Shown here piece after piece: positions 35,613-47,006 of a stretch of DNA of 47,006 bases. Below the pieces are notes generated by a model. The model was not told where the DNA came from and ran no database searches. It was given only the letters and a program-made list of their open reading frames with translations. Position 1 is the first letter of the stretch. Each line of letters begins with the position of its first letter. The DNA is from Kistimonas sp. bin40. Lineage in GTDB: Bacteria; Pseudomonadota; Gammaproteobacteria; Pseudomonadales; Endozoicomonadaceae. A program made the translations under genes and the position numbers. The DNA lies in contig MPMQ01000001.1 of assembly GCA_002238585.1 (NCBI GenBank), forward strand, positions 141,771 to 188,776, in the 5' to 3' direction.

Positions 35613-35755
35613 CGAGCAGGAACGCATAGTGCTGCCCCTTTTCCCCCTCCAGGGCGGGATTTGCCATTCCCGGACAGTCTTTCCTGGAGACGGTTCTTTC
35701 AGCGCCCGGCGAGCGGCCAGGGCGTGTTTCGGAACAGGACGGACACTTTTCTCCG

Positions 35756-38700
35756 ATGCGTCTCAAGTGTATTAAGCTGGCTGGCTTCAAGTCTTTTGTT
35801 GACCCTACCACCGTTCATTTTCCCGGCAATATGTGCAGTGTCGTGGGGCCCAACGGCTGTGGCAAGTCCAACATCATTGATGCCGTGCGCTGGGTGATGG
35901 GGGAGTCTTCTGCCCGCAATCTGCGCGGCCAGTCCATGACTGATGTCATTTTCAAAGGGTCGCAGTCGCGCAAACCCGCAGCGCATGCCCAGGTGGAACT
36001 GGTCTTCGATAACGCCCAGGGACGCATGGTCGGTGCTTATGCCGCTTTCAATGAAATATCCGTCAAACGACACCTGACAAGTGATGCCACCAGCAGTTAC
36101 TTTCTCAATGGTGGCAGGTGCCGTCGTAAGGATGTCATGGACCTGTTTCTGGGCACAGGACTGGGGCCGCGCAGTTACTCCATTATCAGTCAGGGTATTG
36201 TTTCCAGCCTGATTGAGTCCAAACCGGAAGAATTGCGTATTTTTATCGAAGAAGCTGCGGGCATCTCGCGCTACAAGGAACGGCGGCGCGAAACAGAAAA
36301 CCGGATACATCGCACCACAGACAACCTGGACCGGCTGGCCGATCTGCGCGAAGAGCTGGAGCGGCAGCTGGTTCACCTGAAGCGTCAGGCAGACGCAGCG
36401 GCGCGTTACAAGGAATACAAAAGCCAGGAGCGACAAAAAAAAGCTGAGCTTCAGGCACTGCGGTGGCGTTCTGTCGACAGTCAGGCCCGCGAGCAGGAAA
36501 GCACCATGCGTGATGCGCAGGTGCAGATGGAAGCTGCGGTGGCCCGTCAACGCTCAGGCGATGCCACTATTGAAACCCTGCGCCAGCAACATATCGAAGA
36601 GAACGACAAGTTCCAGGCCTTGCAGGGAGCTTTCTATGCGACGGGTAATGATATTGCCCGCATTGAGCAGATGATTGCGCACCGTCGGGAGCGAGGCGAG
36701 CAGCTGCGCCGGGATCTGGATGAGGCGCAAAGGTCCGGTCAGGAGAGCCAGCAGCATATAGCGGCCGACCGGGAAGGCTTGCAAGAGACGCAAGCCGCGC
36801 TCGAAGAGCTGGAGCCTGCGCTGGAGCTGGCCCGCGCCCGGGAAGAGGAGCAGGCGCTGACACTGGAGCTGGCCGAGGAGGCCATGGGCAACTGGCAGCG
36901 GCAGTGGGACAATTTTCAGCAAGAGTCGAGCCAGCCGCGTCAGCAGGCCGAAGTTGAGCAGTCGCGTATTCAACACCTGGAGCAGGCCCTGGAACGCATG
37001 GGGGAGCGGCTGCAGCGCCAGAACAGGGAGCTGGAGTCGCTTCAGTCGGATGATGCTGACGATGGCGAGGCTGAGCTGCAAGAAGAGCTGGCAGAGCTGG
37101 AATACAGTCTGGAAGAGAGTGCCGAAAAAACAGAGAGCCTGCAGGACCGCTTGCAGGAGCAGCGTGAGCAATTGCGCGAGCACCAGTCACGGTTGTCACA
37201 AGCGGAGCGTCAGCTCAATGAGGTACGCGGGCGTCAGGCGGCACTGGAAACCCTGCAGCAGGCGGCTCTTGATTGCGGTGAAGAAAAATGGCTGACCACC
37301 CGTGGGCTGGCCGACAAGCCGCGTCTGGCCGAGCGGCTGGAGGTGGAATCTGGCTGGGAGCTGGCGGTGGAGACTGTGCTGGGTGACAGCTTGCAGGCGG
37401 TCTGTCTGGAGGAGGTCACAGGGGCTTTCAGTCTGCAAGCCATGGGAGAGGCGCTGGCACAAGAGTCTGTCGGACTGAGCTTCGTGGGGCCTGCTGCCAC
37501 CAGCCAGCCCGGTGGTGGTGACACGACCGACCGCCTGTGTGGCTATGTCCGGGGAGCACCGGCCTGGCTGACTGGCGTCTGGGCTGTAGAGGGGTTGCCA
37601 CAGGCGTTGGCACTGCGTTCCCGTCTGGCGGTGGGCGAGTCGGTTGTCACCCGTGATGGTATCTGGCTGGGGCCGGACTGGTTGCGGGTCGCCAAGCGTG
37701 TGGCCGACGGCGAGAGTGTGCTGGCCCGCCAGCAGCAGCTGGAGCAGCTGGAAACCGACGTGGAGCAGCTGACGGCCCAGGAAGAGCAGCTGGCTGCGGC
37801 ACTGGCGCAAGGACGCCGCCAGATTGAGCTGCTGGAAGCCGAGCGCGAGACCAGCCAGCGGCAGCGTGAGTCCTTGTTGTCTCGCCACGGTGACATCAAG
37901 GCTGATCTGGGCGCACGTCAGTCGCGCCATGAGCAAAACGCCTTGCGTATAAGGCAGTTACAGGGCGAGATAAACGACACCAAAAGCCAGAATATTGCGG
38001 AAAAAGAGAAGCTGGCCGAGTCCCGGCTGTGTCTCCAGGCTGCTCTGGAGCGTATGGGAGCAGATGGTGACAGAAAGGAAGCTCTGCAACGGGAGCGTGA
38101 AGCCGTGCAGGCCCGGCTGGAAGCTGCACGCCAGCAAGGGCGCCAGGAAAAAGACGACTGTCATCAACTGGCCCTGCGCCAGCAAACACTTGTCAGTCGT
38201 CGTGAATCGCTGAATGGCAGCCTGAGTCGGTTGTTGGCACAGGTGGAGCGCGATCAGGAACGTATTGAGCAGTTGCGGCTGTCGCTGGCGGAAAGTGATG
38301 GCCCTGCTGATGACTTGCAGGAACAGTATGAGCAACTTCTGCACAAGCGGCTGCAGGAAGAGCAGAGCATGATCCAGTCGCGGCAACAGCTTGAAGCGGT
38401 TGATGTGGCCTTGCGTGAGCACGAAAGCCAGCGGTCCCAGGCCGAAAAGGAAGCTGGCGTTGTGCGTGAACGGCTGGAGAAATTGCGTATGGACTGGCAG
38501 GCACGCCAGGTGCGTAAAAACACGCTGGAGGAGCAGCTGCTGGAACAGGGGCAAGACTTGCAGGCCCTGTGTGCCAGCTTGCCGGAGCAGGCCGCAGAAT
38601 CGCGGTGGGAAGAGGATCTGACACGCCTTGAGGCCAGTATCCAGAGGCTGGGTGCGATCAACCTGGCAGCGATTGAAGAATATGAGCAGCAGTCGGAGCG

Positions 38701-39262
38701 CAAGCGCTATCTCGATTCCCAGGATGGGGATCTGCGCGAGGCGCTGGCCACGCTGCAAAGTGCCATAGCCCGTATTGACCGTGAGACCCGCAGTCGCTTC
38801 CGGGCTACCTTCGACAAGGTGAACGAAGGCCTGGGCCAGCTGTTTCCCCGTGTGTTCGGTGGCGGCCAGGCCAGTCTGGCGTTGACGGACGATGATCTGC
38901 TCAGCACCGGGGTGACCATCATGGCGCAGCCACCAGGCAAGAAGAACAGCACCATTCATCTGCTGTCCGGTGGTGAAAAAGCTTTGACGGCGATCGCGCT
39001 GGTATTTGCTATCTTTCAGCTCAACCCGTCTCCCTTTTGTTTGCTGGATGAGGTGGACGCGCCTCTGGACGATTCCAACGTCACCAGATATACGAACATG
39101 GTCAAGGAAATGTCGGAGCGGGTTCAGTTTATATATATTTCCCACAACAAGATCGCCATGGAGGAAGCGGATCAATTGATTGGAGTCACTATGCACGAGC
39201 CCGGCGTTTCCCGACCGGTGTCCGTGGATATAGAGCAGGCCGCAGCCATGGCAGCGTCCTGA
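35756..39262 (+). CDS. smc: Chromosome segregation ATPase SMC
   Basis: SMC forms the ring-shaped condensin-like complex (with ScpA and ScpB) that compacts and segregates the nucleoid. The 1168-residue protein has an N-terminal head with Walker A GPNGCGKS (31-38) and then a long coiled coil. The hinge around 500-630 begins near LADKPRLAERLEVESGWELAVE and runs past LCGYVRGAPAWLTGVWAVEG. A second coiled coil leads to the C-terminal head with signature LSGGEKALTAIALVFAIF and Walker B FCLLDEVDAPLDD. smc-zipA-ligA is a conserved order in Pseudomonas and relatives, which use SMC and not MukB. The ribosome site before the ATG is weak. Confidence 0.97.
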   Translation: MRLKCIKLAGFKSFVDPTTVHFPGNMCSVVGPNGCGKSNIIDAVRWVMGESSARNLRGQSMTDVIFKGSQSRKPAAHAQVELVFDNAQGRMVGAYAAFNEISVKRHLTSDATSSYFLNGGRCRRKDVMDLFLGTGLGPRSYSIISQGIVSSLIESKPEELRIFIEEAAGISRYKERRRETENRIHRTTDNLDRLADLREELERQLVHLKRQADAAARYKEYKSQERQKKAELQALRWRSVDSQAREQESTMRDAQVQMEAAVARQRSGDATIETLRQQHIEENDKFQALQGAFYATGNDIARIEQMIAHRRERGEQLRRDLDEAQRSGQESQQHIAADREGLQETQAALEELEPALELARAREEEQALTLELAEEAMGNWQRQWDNFQQESSQPRQQAEVEQSRIQHLEQALERMGERLQRQNRELESLQSDDADDGEAELQEELAELEYSLEESAEKTESLQDRLQEQREQLREHQSRLSQAERQLNEVRGRQAALETLQQAALDCGEEKWLTTRGLADKPRLAERLEVESGWELAVETVLGDSLQAVCLEEVTGAFSLQAMGEALAQESVGLSFVGPAATSQPGGGDTTDRLCGYVRGAPAWLTGVWAVEGLPQALALRSRLAVGESVVTRDGIWLGPDWLRVAKRVADGESVLARQQQLEQLETDVEQLTAQEEQLAAALAQGRRQIELLEAERETSQRQRESLLSRHGDIKADLGARQSRHEQNALRIRQLQGEINDTKSQNIAEKEKLAESRLCLQAALERMGADGDRKEALQREREAVQARLEAARQQGRQEKDDCHQLALRQQTLVSRRESLNGSLSRLLAQVERDQERIEQLRLSLAESDGPADDLQEQYEQLLHKRLQEEQSMIQSRQQLEAVDVALREHESQRSQAEKEAGVVRERLEKLRMDWQARQVRKNTLEEQLLEQGQDLQALCASLPEQAAESRWEEDLTRLEASIQRLGAINLAAIEEYEQQSERKRYLDSQDGDLREALATLQSAIARIDRETRSRFRATFDKVNEGLGQLFPRVFGGGQASLALTDDDLLSTGVTIMAQPPGKKNSTIHLLSGGEKALTAIALVFAIFQLNPSPFCLLDEVDAPLDDSNVTRYTNMVKEMSERVQFIYISHNKIAMEEADQLIGVTMHEPGVSRPVSVDIEQAAAMAAS

Positions 39263-39415
39263 CGGGATAACTGTTGTGAATGGGTACTGTGTATTGACCG
39301 GGACGGAGTTTACCCGGTTGTGGTATGGCAGCGGCGGGCTGCGCTCTCTTCTTGTCGCCGGGACCTGCGGTTGGAAGCCTGGTCCTGCGGCACAACCTGA
39401 GGCAAGGATGCTTTT

Positions 39416-40558
39416 ATGGAAATGATGGAGATCAGTGTGCGCGGATGGTTGATCATTACCGGCGTCATTATCGTATCAACCATCCTGATCGACAGTCTGC
39501 GTCGCGCCTGGCGGGCCCGGCGGCAAGCCAATGAGCTGAGTTTTGGCCTGAATGACTGGCGGGCCGAGGACGAGGAAGAGGATCCTTACGGCAGTGAGTT
39601 GCCCAATGGTGGGGCCCGGGTTGTCAGTGAGGATGCCCTGCCGCTTGACGAGCCTGACAGCGCGCAAGACGCGCATCCTGGCCGGGAAATGCGTGCCAGC
39701 GAGCCGGACATGCCGGACATCTTGTCACCTGGTCGTGAAGCTCGAGCCCAGGACGGCCGTGCGGGTGCGCCTTGTGCGTCTGCGCATGAGGCCAGTGGCA
39801 GCCACCAGGACCTGCAGGACCGGCTACACCAGGACCCGATGGAGGCCCCGGCTTCCCAGCCAGTAGCCCAGGGGGCTGAGACGGTGGCAGCCCGATGGGC
39901 TGAGCCGCGTGTTTATCCCTCGCTGGACGCGGCCGACGAGGAGGCCGCTTGTCTGAGTCCGGAACGCATGACGGTTTCCCATCATCATCTACCACCAGCC
40001 CGGAAAACCCGGGTGCAGAAAAAGACAGGGAAGGGGCAGGAAGAAACGGTGCAGCAGGCAGAACAGGCACTGCCAGAGACGGTGCTGGTGATCAATGTGG
40101 AGGCCCGGCAGGATGCGCCCTTTCATGGCGAGCCCTTGCTGGCTTTTTTTCAAAGGCATGGTATCGCGTTTGGCAGCCGGTCGATTTTCCACTGTCTGTC
40201 GGACGAGGCACAGGACCGGGTGCCAGCCTATGCCAGAGAAGAGGGGCAGGAGAGGGAGACACTGTTCAGTGTGGCCAACGGCATGGAGCCTGGCACATTT
40301 GAGCTGGAAACCCTGCCGCACATGACCACTTCGGGACTGAGTTTTTTCATGGCCCTGCCGGGGCCGCGCAAGCCGCATCAGGCGTTTCTTGCCATGGTAG
40401 AGGCCGTCCATCATTTATCCAGGGAGACAGGTGCCAGCTTGCGTGACGAGCACCACAGTGTGCTGACATTGCAGACTCTCGACCTGTACAAGGACCGGAT
40501 TCGCGAGTATGAACGCCGTCGTCTGGCGGCGCAGTCCAGACTCAAGACCCATGCCTGA
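39416..40558 (+). CDS. zipA: Cell division protein ZipA
   Basis: ZipA is an essential divisome protein that anchors FtsZ to the inner membrane. The N-out transmembrane helix is at residues ~10-27 (WLIITGVIIVSTILI), followed by a charged RRAWRARR segment. A long acidic and Ala/Pro-containing linker precedes the C-terminal FtsZ-binding domain (from VLVINVEARQDAPFHGEPLLAFF to LSRETGASLRDEH). At 380 residues it is a little longer than E. coli ZipA (328) because of the linker. ATG 39416 follows AAGGA with 7-nt spacing. Confidence 0.94.
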   Translation: MEMMEISVRGWLIITGVIIVSTILIDSLRRAWRARRQANELSFGLNDWRAEDEEEDPYGSELPNGGARVVSEDALPLDEPDSAQDAHPGREMRASEPDMPDILSPGREARAQDGRAGAPCASAHEASGSHQDLQDRLHQDPMEAPASQPVAQGAETVAARWAEPRVYPSLDAADEEAACLSPERMTVSHHHLPPARKTRVQKKTGKGQEETVQQAEQALPETVLVINVEARQDAPFHGEPLLAFFQRHGIAFGSRSIFHCLSDEAQDRVPAYAREEGQERETLFSVANGMEPGTFELETLPHMTTSGLSFFMALPGPRKPHQAFLAMVEAVHHLSRETGASLRDEHHSVLTLQTLDLYKDRIREYERRRLAAQSRLKTHA

Positions 40559-40665
40559 GGGCGGGTCATCTGTATTCTTGTTCCGCGCCACTGTGTGCTG
40601 CGGGCCTTCTTTGTTCGCTGGAGTTTTGCGCTGCAAGGTGCACTCCCCATCATCCTGTATTTTGA

Positions 40666-43265
<2,600 letters not shown>

Positions 43266-43275
43266 CGGTGGCAAA

Positions 43276-43914
43276 GTGCCCTTGTCATCAGTATTTTCTT
43301 GAAGGAAAACTGGCAGATCGAGGGGCAGCTGGTCGTCAGCTGCCATTTGACAGGGACTTTTTTCAAAAGGCGGTTGTTGTTCAGAAAGGATTTGAGCTGG
43401 AGCGTCACCAGGGTGCGTATTCTTTCTGTAAAAGTGTTGTATGCCTACGGATTCGCTGGTCGCTGCAGAATCACCTCGTCATTATCTTTATGGGGACAGG
43501 CGATATCATCGGCCACTTGCGGCGCCTTGTTTTTCCAGTTGAGTTCTGGTTCCTGCCCAAAAGCCAGTATGACTGGCATCGACCTTGTTTCGGGGCCCCT
43601 GTCTGGCGGATAGATCGCTTCAATGGCGATAAAGCCAACTTCGTCGTTGATTCCTTACGCCGTATACATAGCAATGTTGTGCTGTGGATTCGTACTCTCC
43701 AGACTTACAGTGATGGCATTAGCCCTCTTTTCAGGGGCGCCAGTATCTGGCCAGTCAGCATGGGGCGTTGGGCTCACTTGCCGCTTTTTCAGTCGTTTCT
43801 CTCATGGAAGGTCGTCTGTGTCGCTCGGCAGGGTGACCTGGACTTTATAGCTCCCCCGGGGGCCTTGAGTATTGGGGTTCTGGTCGAGCAGCCTGAACTC
43901 TGGAGAGCAGCGCT
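43276..43914 (-). pseudogene. Decayed third repeat of the large Ig-like repeat protein
   Basis: Directly after the stop of the large gene, the same strand keeps encoding sequence homologous to its repeats. With frame changes, NPNTQGPRGSY matches DTEGPRGSY, then VGFIAIEAIYPPD matches VGVVAIKAVYKPD, DNDEVILQRPANP matches DDEVILQRPAAP, VPVKWQL matches IPVKWQL, and VFLQENTDDKG matches VFLGKNTDDEG. The coding path is broken by a frameshift next to the stop at 43915, in-frame stops at 43802-43804, 43655-43657 and 43445-43447, and another frameshift near 43350. Homology ends at ~43276, next to the transglycosylase gene. The ancestral protein was therefore longer by most of one repeat. Confidence 0.85.
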
Positions 43915-46900
43915 TTATAGGCTATCTTTTTCATGGTTCCATTCAGGGACGCAGCAGAAGCCGTCCTCAATATCCCCATCATCGGAGTGTGGCTGCGGAG
44001 GTGTGAGAGGCTTGCAGACTTGGGGACACTTGGTGTCATTCGCAATCCGCACAGAGGCCGCAGTGGGAGAAGCCTGATACTTGAAACAAACTTTCCCGGT
44101 ATAATCTTTCAAAGCAGCACACATGTCGTTACAGGATTTACTTTCGCTGCAAGGAAAGAATGTCGAGAAAGGACCGCTGCTCCGGCTCGGGGCAAGCTGG
44201 ATGTCATACTGGCTGCCCTGTTCAGGAGCTTCGACAGAAAAGTGGAGCTTTTTGAGTTCACTACTTCTGTCTAAAAACGCGGATACGAACCGACGGTGAG
44301 CGATGTAAATCTTTCCGGGCCTCACGTAACCATGGTCATTGAAGTAGCCTTCCGCATAATCCGGAATGGTGGACACCAACCCAAAATCGTGAGATACCAT
44401 CCCTACCCACAGGCTGTCGACAAAGGGCACCTTGATCTGCTCTTGTTGCCCTTGAATATCAGCCACGACAATGGCGTCGCCTGTGGCCGGGACGAAAGAC
44501 CGCCATTGATTATCCTGCCGTCCACCAGTCACGGCCCTTTTCGTGGGTTGGTTGCGCGTCACTTTGTAGAGCTGCCTGGCTGAGACCTCGATTTTGTTTT
44601 CTCCCTTTTCATCTGTTTGACCGCTCCTCTTCTGCTCGTTGGCGGCCCAACTCGACCCATTGTCATCCGTTGTTTTTGACAGAAAAACAGCCATGTTGGG
44701 GGGTTGGTTGTCGGGCAGTTTCCATTTGACGGATATACCGGCGGAGGCCTTGCTGTCGTCCAGCCAGGAGGTGAGCTTGAGTGTCACCTGGGCATGCTCA
44801 TCCATGAATAAGGACGTGTCGCTGATAACTCTATCCGCGTGTCGCTGCAGAATCACCTCGTCGTCGGCTTCATGGCTATCCGTCTTGTCAGTGTCATAGT
44901 TATAGTCCGGCGCGAGGTTTTCCCACGTGAGTTTTGCATGGTATCCGAAAGCGAGCAGGAGCGGCTCCGACTCCGTTGTTATGCTTTCGGTTGGTTCGTA
45001 CACCGCCTTGATTGCAATAACACCGGCCTCGTTGTCCTTGCCCGTCACCGTGTATGTGGCGCTATTATTCGATGAATATTCAGTCGCCTTGCTGATTTCA
45101 ACTTGATCGGCCCCCTTTTTCGGGGGGGTAGGAGTTGGCAATGGAGCATCCTCTGCTACCTCTATGCGGATTTTGTCAAGCTCGGACCTTGGCCCGAAGG
45201 TACTTCTCTTGTTTTGCGGCAGGCTGACCTCCACGGAATAGGTACATGAGGAACATTCAGTATCGGGGCTACCGAGCACCTGCAGTGTTGGAGAAGGGAC
45301 GTTGAGTGGCTTGTCGAAGCAGAATGCGCCGTCCTCAACCGGCCCTTCGGTAGTGGCTGGTTGATCGGGAAAAGGCGGGGAGCAGTTTTCGCACTGCTGT
45401 GACGATTCGTCAGGCACAAACTTGATGGTGATATTTTTTCGGCTCTCCTGCGCTTCTTCACTCAATGTGTCAAAATCGAACCTGGCCCCTGAAGGGCGAA
45501 CTTGCTCAATACACATGCGTCCGAAATATTTTTCGAATGTTTCACGGCAGAGGCCTTTGCAGGGAAACTGGAGAGCTCGCTCCAGGCTTTGCTGAGGCAG
45601 CAAGAAAGAAAAATCGGAAGTCGCGCTCTTGTCATGACGGGCAGAAAGTAGAAGTTGGCGTCCTTCTGTAGACCCGGAGTCAGTCATTTGCTCCGTGACA
45701 AGTTTGCGAGAGGCTTGGCTCTCCCTGTCAGTGCCCACGTAGCCCAGCACATTGATCTGTGTAATGCTTTCGTTGTCTTTACTGGCCTCGGCCAGCTGCC
45801 ACAGGCTGTCGATGAAGGGGACTTCGATTTGCTTGTGCTGTCCCTGAATATCCGCAACGACAACAGCCTTGCCGACTGCCGGGGTATAAGGCCGCCAATT
45901 CTCCTGGTCCTTGTCGTCCATCTTGTACAGTTGCCTGGCCGAGACAGGACATTCGCTGTGCCCGTCTTTATCCGTCAGGGAATCGTCGACCTTCTGGTCT
46001 TCAGCTCTCCAGGCATCACCCTCGTCATCAGTATTTTTGCCAAGGAAAACCGCCATATTGGGGGGCTGTTTGTCCGCCAGCTGCCACTTGACAGGAATTT
46101 TTTCCAAAGGGCTCTGGTTGTCCAGGAGTGATTTGAGCTTGAGCGTCACCAGGGCGTGCTCTTCCTGAAAATAGGGAGTGTCGTATAGCCCCGGAGCTGC
46201 TGGTCGCTGCAGAATCACCTCGTCATCTTTACGCGGGTCATCGGCCGCTCGTTGCGGCGCGGCGTTTTCCCACGTGAGTTCTGCGTTGCATCCGAAAGCG
46301 AGCATAAGCGGCTCCGACTCGCTCTCTATGCCGCCGTCTGGTTTGTACACCGCCTTGATGGCAACAACACCGACCGTGTCGTCCAAGCTCGTCACCCTGT
46401 AGCTGGCGGTATTACCCGATAAACTTTCGCTCACCTTCGTTATCTCGACTGTTTCGACATCCTTTTGGGGGGCAATTGGCCATGGAGCATCCTGTGTTGT
46501 CTCTATCCTGATATTGTCGATTTCTGACCCTGACCCTGACCCTGACCCGAAGGTAATTCCCGTGTTTTTTCCCAGGCTGATCATCACGTGATAGGAACCC
46601 CGGGGACCTTCAGTGTCGGGGCCCTTGTTGAGACACTGCAGTGCTGGAAGAGCAAATTTGAGTGGCTTGTCGAGGCAGAACGCGCCGTCCGCAACCTGCT
46701 CCTGCTCCTGCTTGGCTGGTTGATCGGGAAAAGGTGGGGGGCAGGAGTCGCACTGCTGTGATGATTCGTCAGGCACAAACTTGAAGGTGATATTTTTCCG
46801 GCTCTCCTGCGCGTCCTCAGACAAGTCGCCAAAATCAAAGTTCACCCATTCACCCTCTGACTTATCCCCTTCAGGGCGGACTTGTTCAATACACATGCGA

Positions 46901-47006
46901 CCGAAATGTTTTTCGAATGCTTCACGGCAGGGGCCTTCGCAGGGAAACCGGAGAGGGGAAAGGAGAGCTCGCTCCACGCTTTGCTGAGGCAGCAAGAAAG
47001 GAAAAA
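43915..47006 (-). CDS. Large Cys-rich Ig-like repeat protein, 5' end outside window
   Basis: The frame is open to the window edge (codons before TTG 46995 continue with homology to the internal repeat), so at least 1030 C-terminal residues are visible. The period is 464 residues (1392 bp): LLPQQS(V/L)ERAL begins each unit. A module with spaced Cys (FPCxGxCRExFEKxFGRMC) and PDESSQQC..CxPPFPDQP follows, then an Ig-like stretch (VVAIKAVY, LTWEN, DDEVILQR). The last module is Big_1/invasin-like (VTLKL, VKWxLxxxQPPNMAVFL, VSARQLYK, VVVADIQGQ). Unit 1 also has a four-copy 6-bp repeat coding GSGSGSGS. A divergent third unit begins near the C-terminus and is cut off. It is likely secreted or surface-exposed, possibly an adhesin. 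No signal peptide or anchor is visible because the start is missing. Confidence 0.85.
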   Translation of the reverse strand, partial: FPFLLPQQSVERALLSPLRFPCEGPCREAFEKHFGRMCIEQVRPEGDKSEGEWVNFDFGDLSEDAQESRKNITFKFVPDESSQQCDSCPPPFPDQPAKQEQEQVADGAFCLDKPLKFALPALQCLNKGPDTEGPRGSYHVMISLGKNTGITFGSGSGSGSEIDNIRIETTQDAPWPIAPQKDVETVEITKVSESLSGNTASYRVTSLDDTVGVVAIKAVYKPDGGIESESEPLMLAFGCNAELTWENAAPQRAADDPRKDDEVILQRPAAPGLYDTPYFQEEHALVTLKLKSLLDNQSPLEKIPVKWQLADKQPPNMAVFLGKNTDDEGDAWRAEDQKVDDSLTDKDGHSECPVSARQLYKMDDKDQENWRPYTPAVGKAVVVADIQGQHKQIEVPFIDSLWQLAEASKDNESITQINVLGYVGTDRESQASRKLVTEQMTDSGSTEGRQLLLSARHDKSATSDFSFLLPQQSLERALQFPCKGLCRETFEKYFGRMCIEQVRPSGARFDFDTLSEEAQESRKNITIKFVPDESSQQCENCSPPFPDQPATTEGPVEDGAFCFDKPLNVPSPTLQVLGSPDTECSSCTYSVEVSLPQNKRSTFGPRSELDKIRIEVAEDAPLPTPTPPKKGADQVEISKATEYSSNNSATYTVTGKDNEAGVIAIKAVYEPTESITTESEPLLLAFGYHAKLTWENLAPDYNYDTDKTDSHEADDEVILQRHADRVISDTSLFMDEHAQVTLKLTSWLDDSKASAGISVKWKLPDNQPPNMAVFLSKTTDDNGSSWAANEQKRSGQTDEKGENKIEVSARQLYKVTRNQPTKRAVTGGRQDNQWRSFVPATGDAIVVADIQGQQEQIKVPFVDSLWVGMVSHDFGLVSTIPDYAEGYFNDHGYVRPGKIYIAHRRFVSAFLDRSSELKKLHFSVEAPEQGSQYDIQLAPSRSSGPFSTFFPCSESKSCNDMCAALKDYTGKVCFKYQASPTAASVRIANDTKCPQVCKPLTPPQPHSDDGDIEDGFCCVPEWNHEKDSL

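Overview
The window is a GC-rich stretch of a gammaproteobacterial chromosome, probably from the Oceanospirillales/Pseudomonadales side. The evidence is gene content and order: rpsU-dnaG-rpoD, smc-zipA-ligA, miaA/trxA/rho/ubiD, a complete ccmABCDEFGHI set, and a Pseudomonas-like pairing of carbonic anhydrase with a large psi-like (HolD) protein. The left edge carries eukaryote-like F-box/beta-propeller genes, which points to a host-associated bacterium (Endozoicomonas-like symbionts are one group known for such proteins). That last placement is inference, not something the sequence proves.

Layout. Positions 1-4621 (+) hold an accessory island: two paralogous beta-propeller genes (the complete one has an F-box), then two paralogous tail-anchored coiled-coil genes built on 33-residue repeats. 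Positions 4622-6229 are non-coding and contain six tandem copies of a ~180-bp element, each with a hairpin or hairpin-like core, ending at the 3' end of can. Positions 6230-10091 (-) are a tight nhaA-hemH-holD-can operon with overlapping stop/start codons, preceded by tRNA-Lys(UUU). Positions 11196-13454 (+) carry a HAD phosphatase and cardiolipin synthase, followed by an 8-bp x 8 tandem repeat. Next come a YHS-domain exported protein (-), a HAD-IIA hydrolase (-) and a membrane-anchored MsrB (+). Positions 16195-21140 (-) hold miaA, trxA, rho and ubiD.

Positions 21687-26827 (+) are the macromolecular-synthesis genes rpsU, dnaG and rpoD, with a good sigma70-type promoter before rpsU and an unusual ~800-bp spacer between rpsU and dnaG. 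A 148-bp non-coding tandem duplication follows rpoD. After a SlyB-like lipoprotein (-) comes the cytochrome c maturation operon (28536-35445, +), nearly every junction of which overlaps. It supplies heme export and attachment (CcmABCDEF) and apocytochrome reduction and handling (CcmGHI). A candidate 21-codon ORF lies between ccmI and smc. smc, zipA and ligA (chromosome organisation, divisome anchoring, DNA ligation) are followed by an overlapping lytic-transglycosylase lipoprotein gene.

The right edge (43915-47006, -) is the C-terminal part of a very large protein with 464-residue, Cys-rich, Ig-like repeats, running off the window. Its present stop is probably secondary: homology to a third repeat continues for ~640 bp past it, broken by two frame changes and three in-frame stops.

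A theme across the window is tandem duplication at every scale (6, 8, 12, 17, 18, 148, ~180 and 1392 bp, plus whole genes) and long non-coding spacers, as expected of a relaxed, repeat-tolerant, possibly symbiotic genome.
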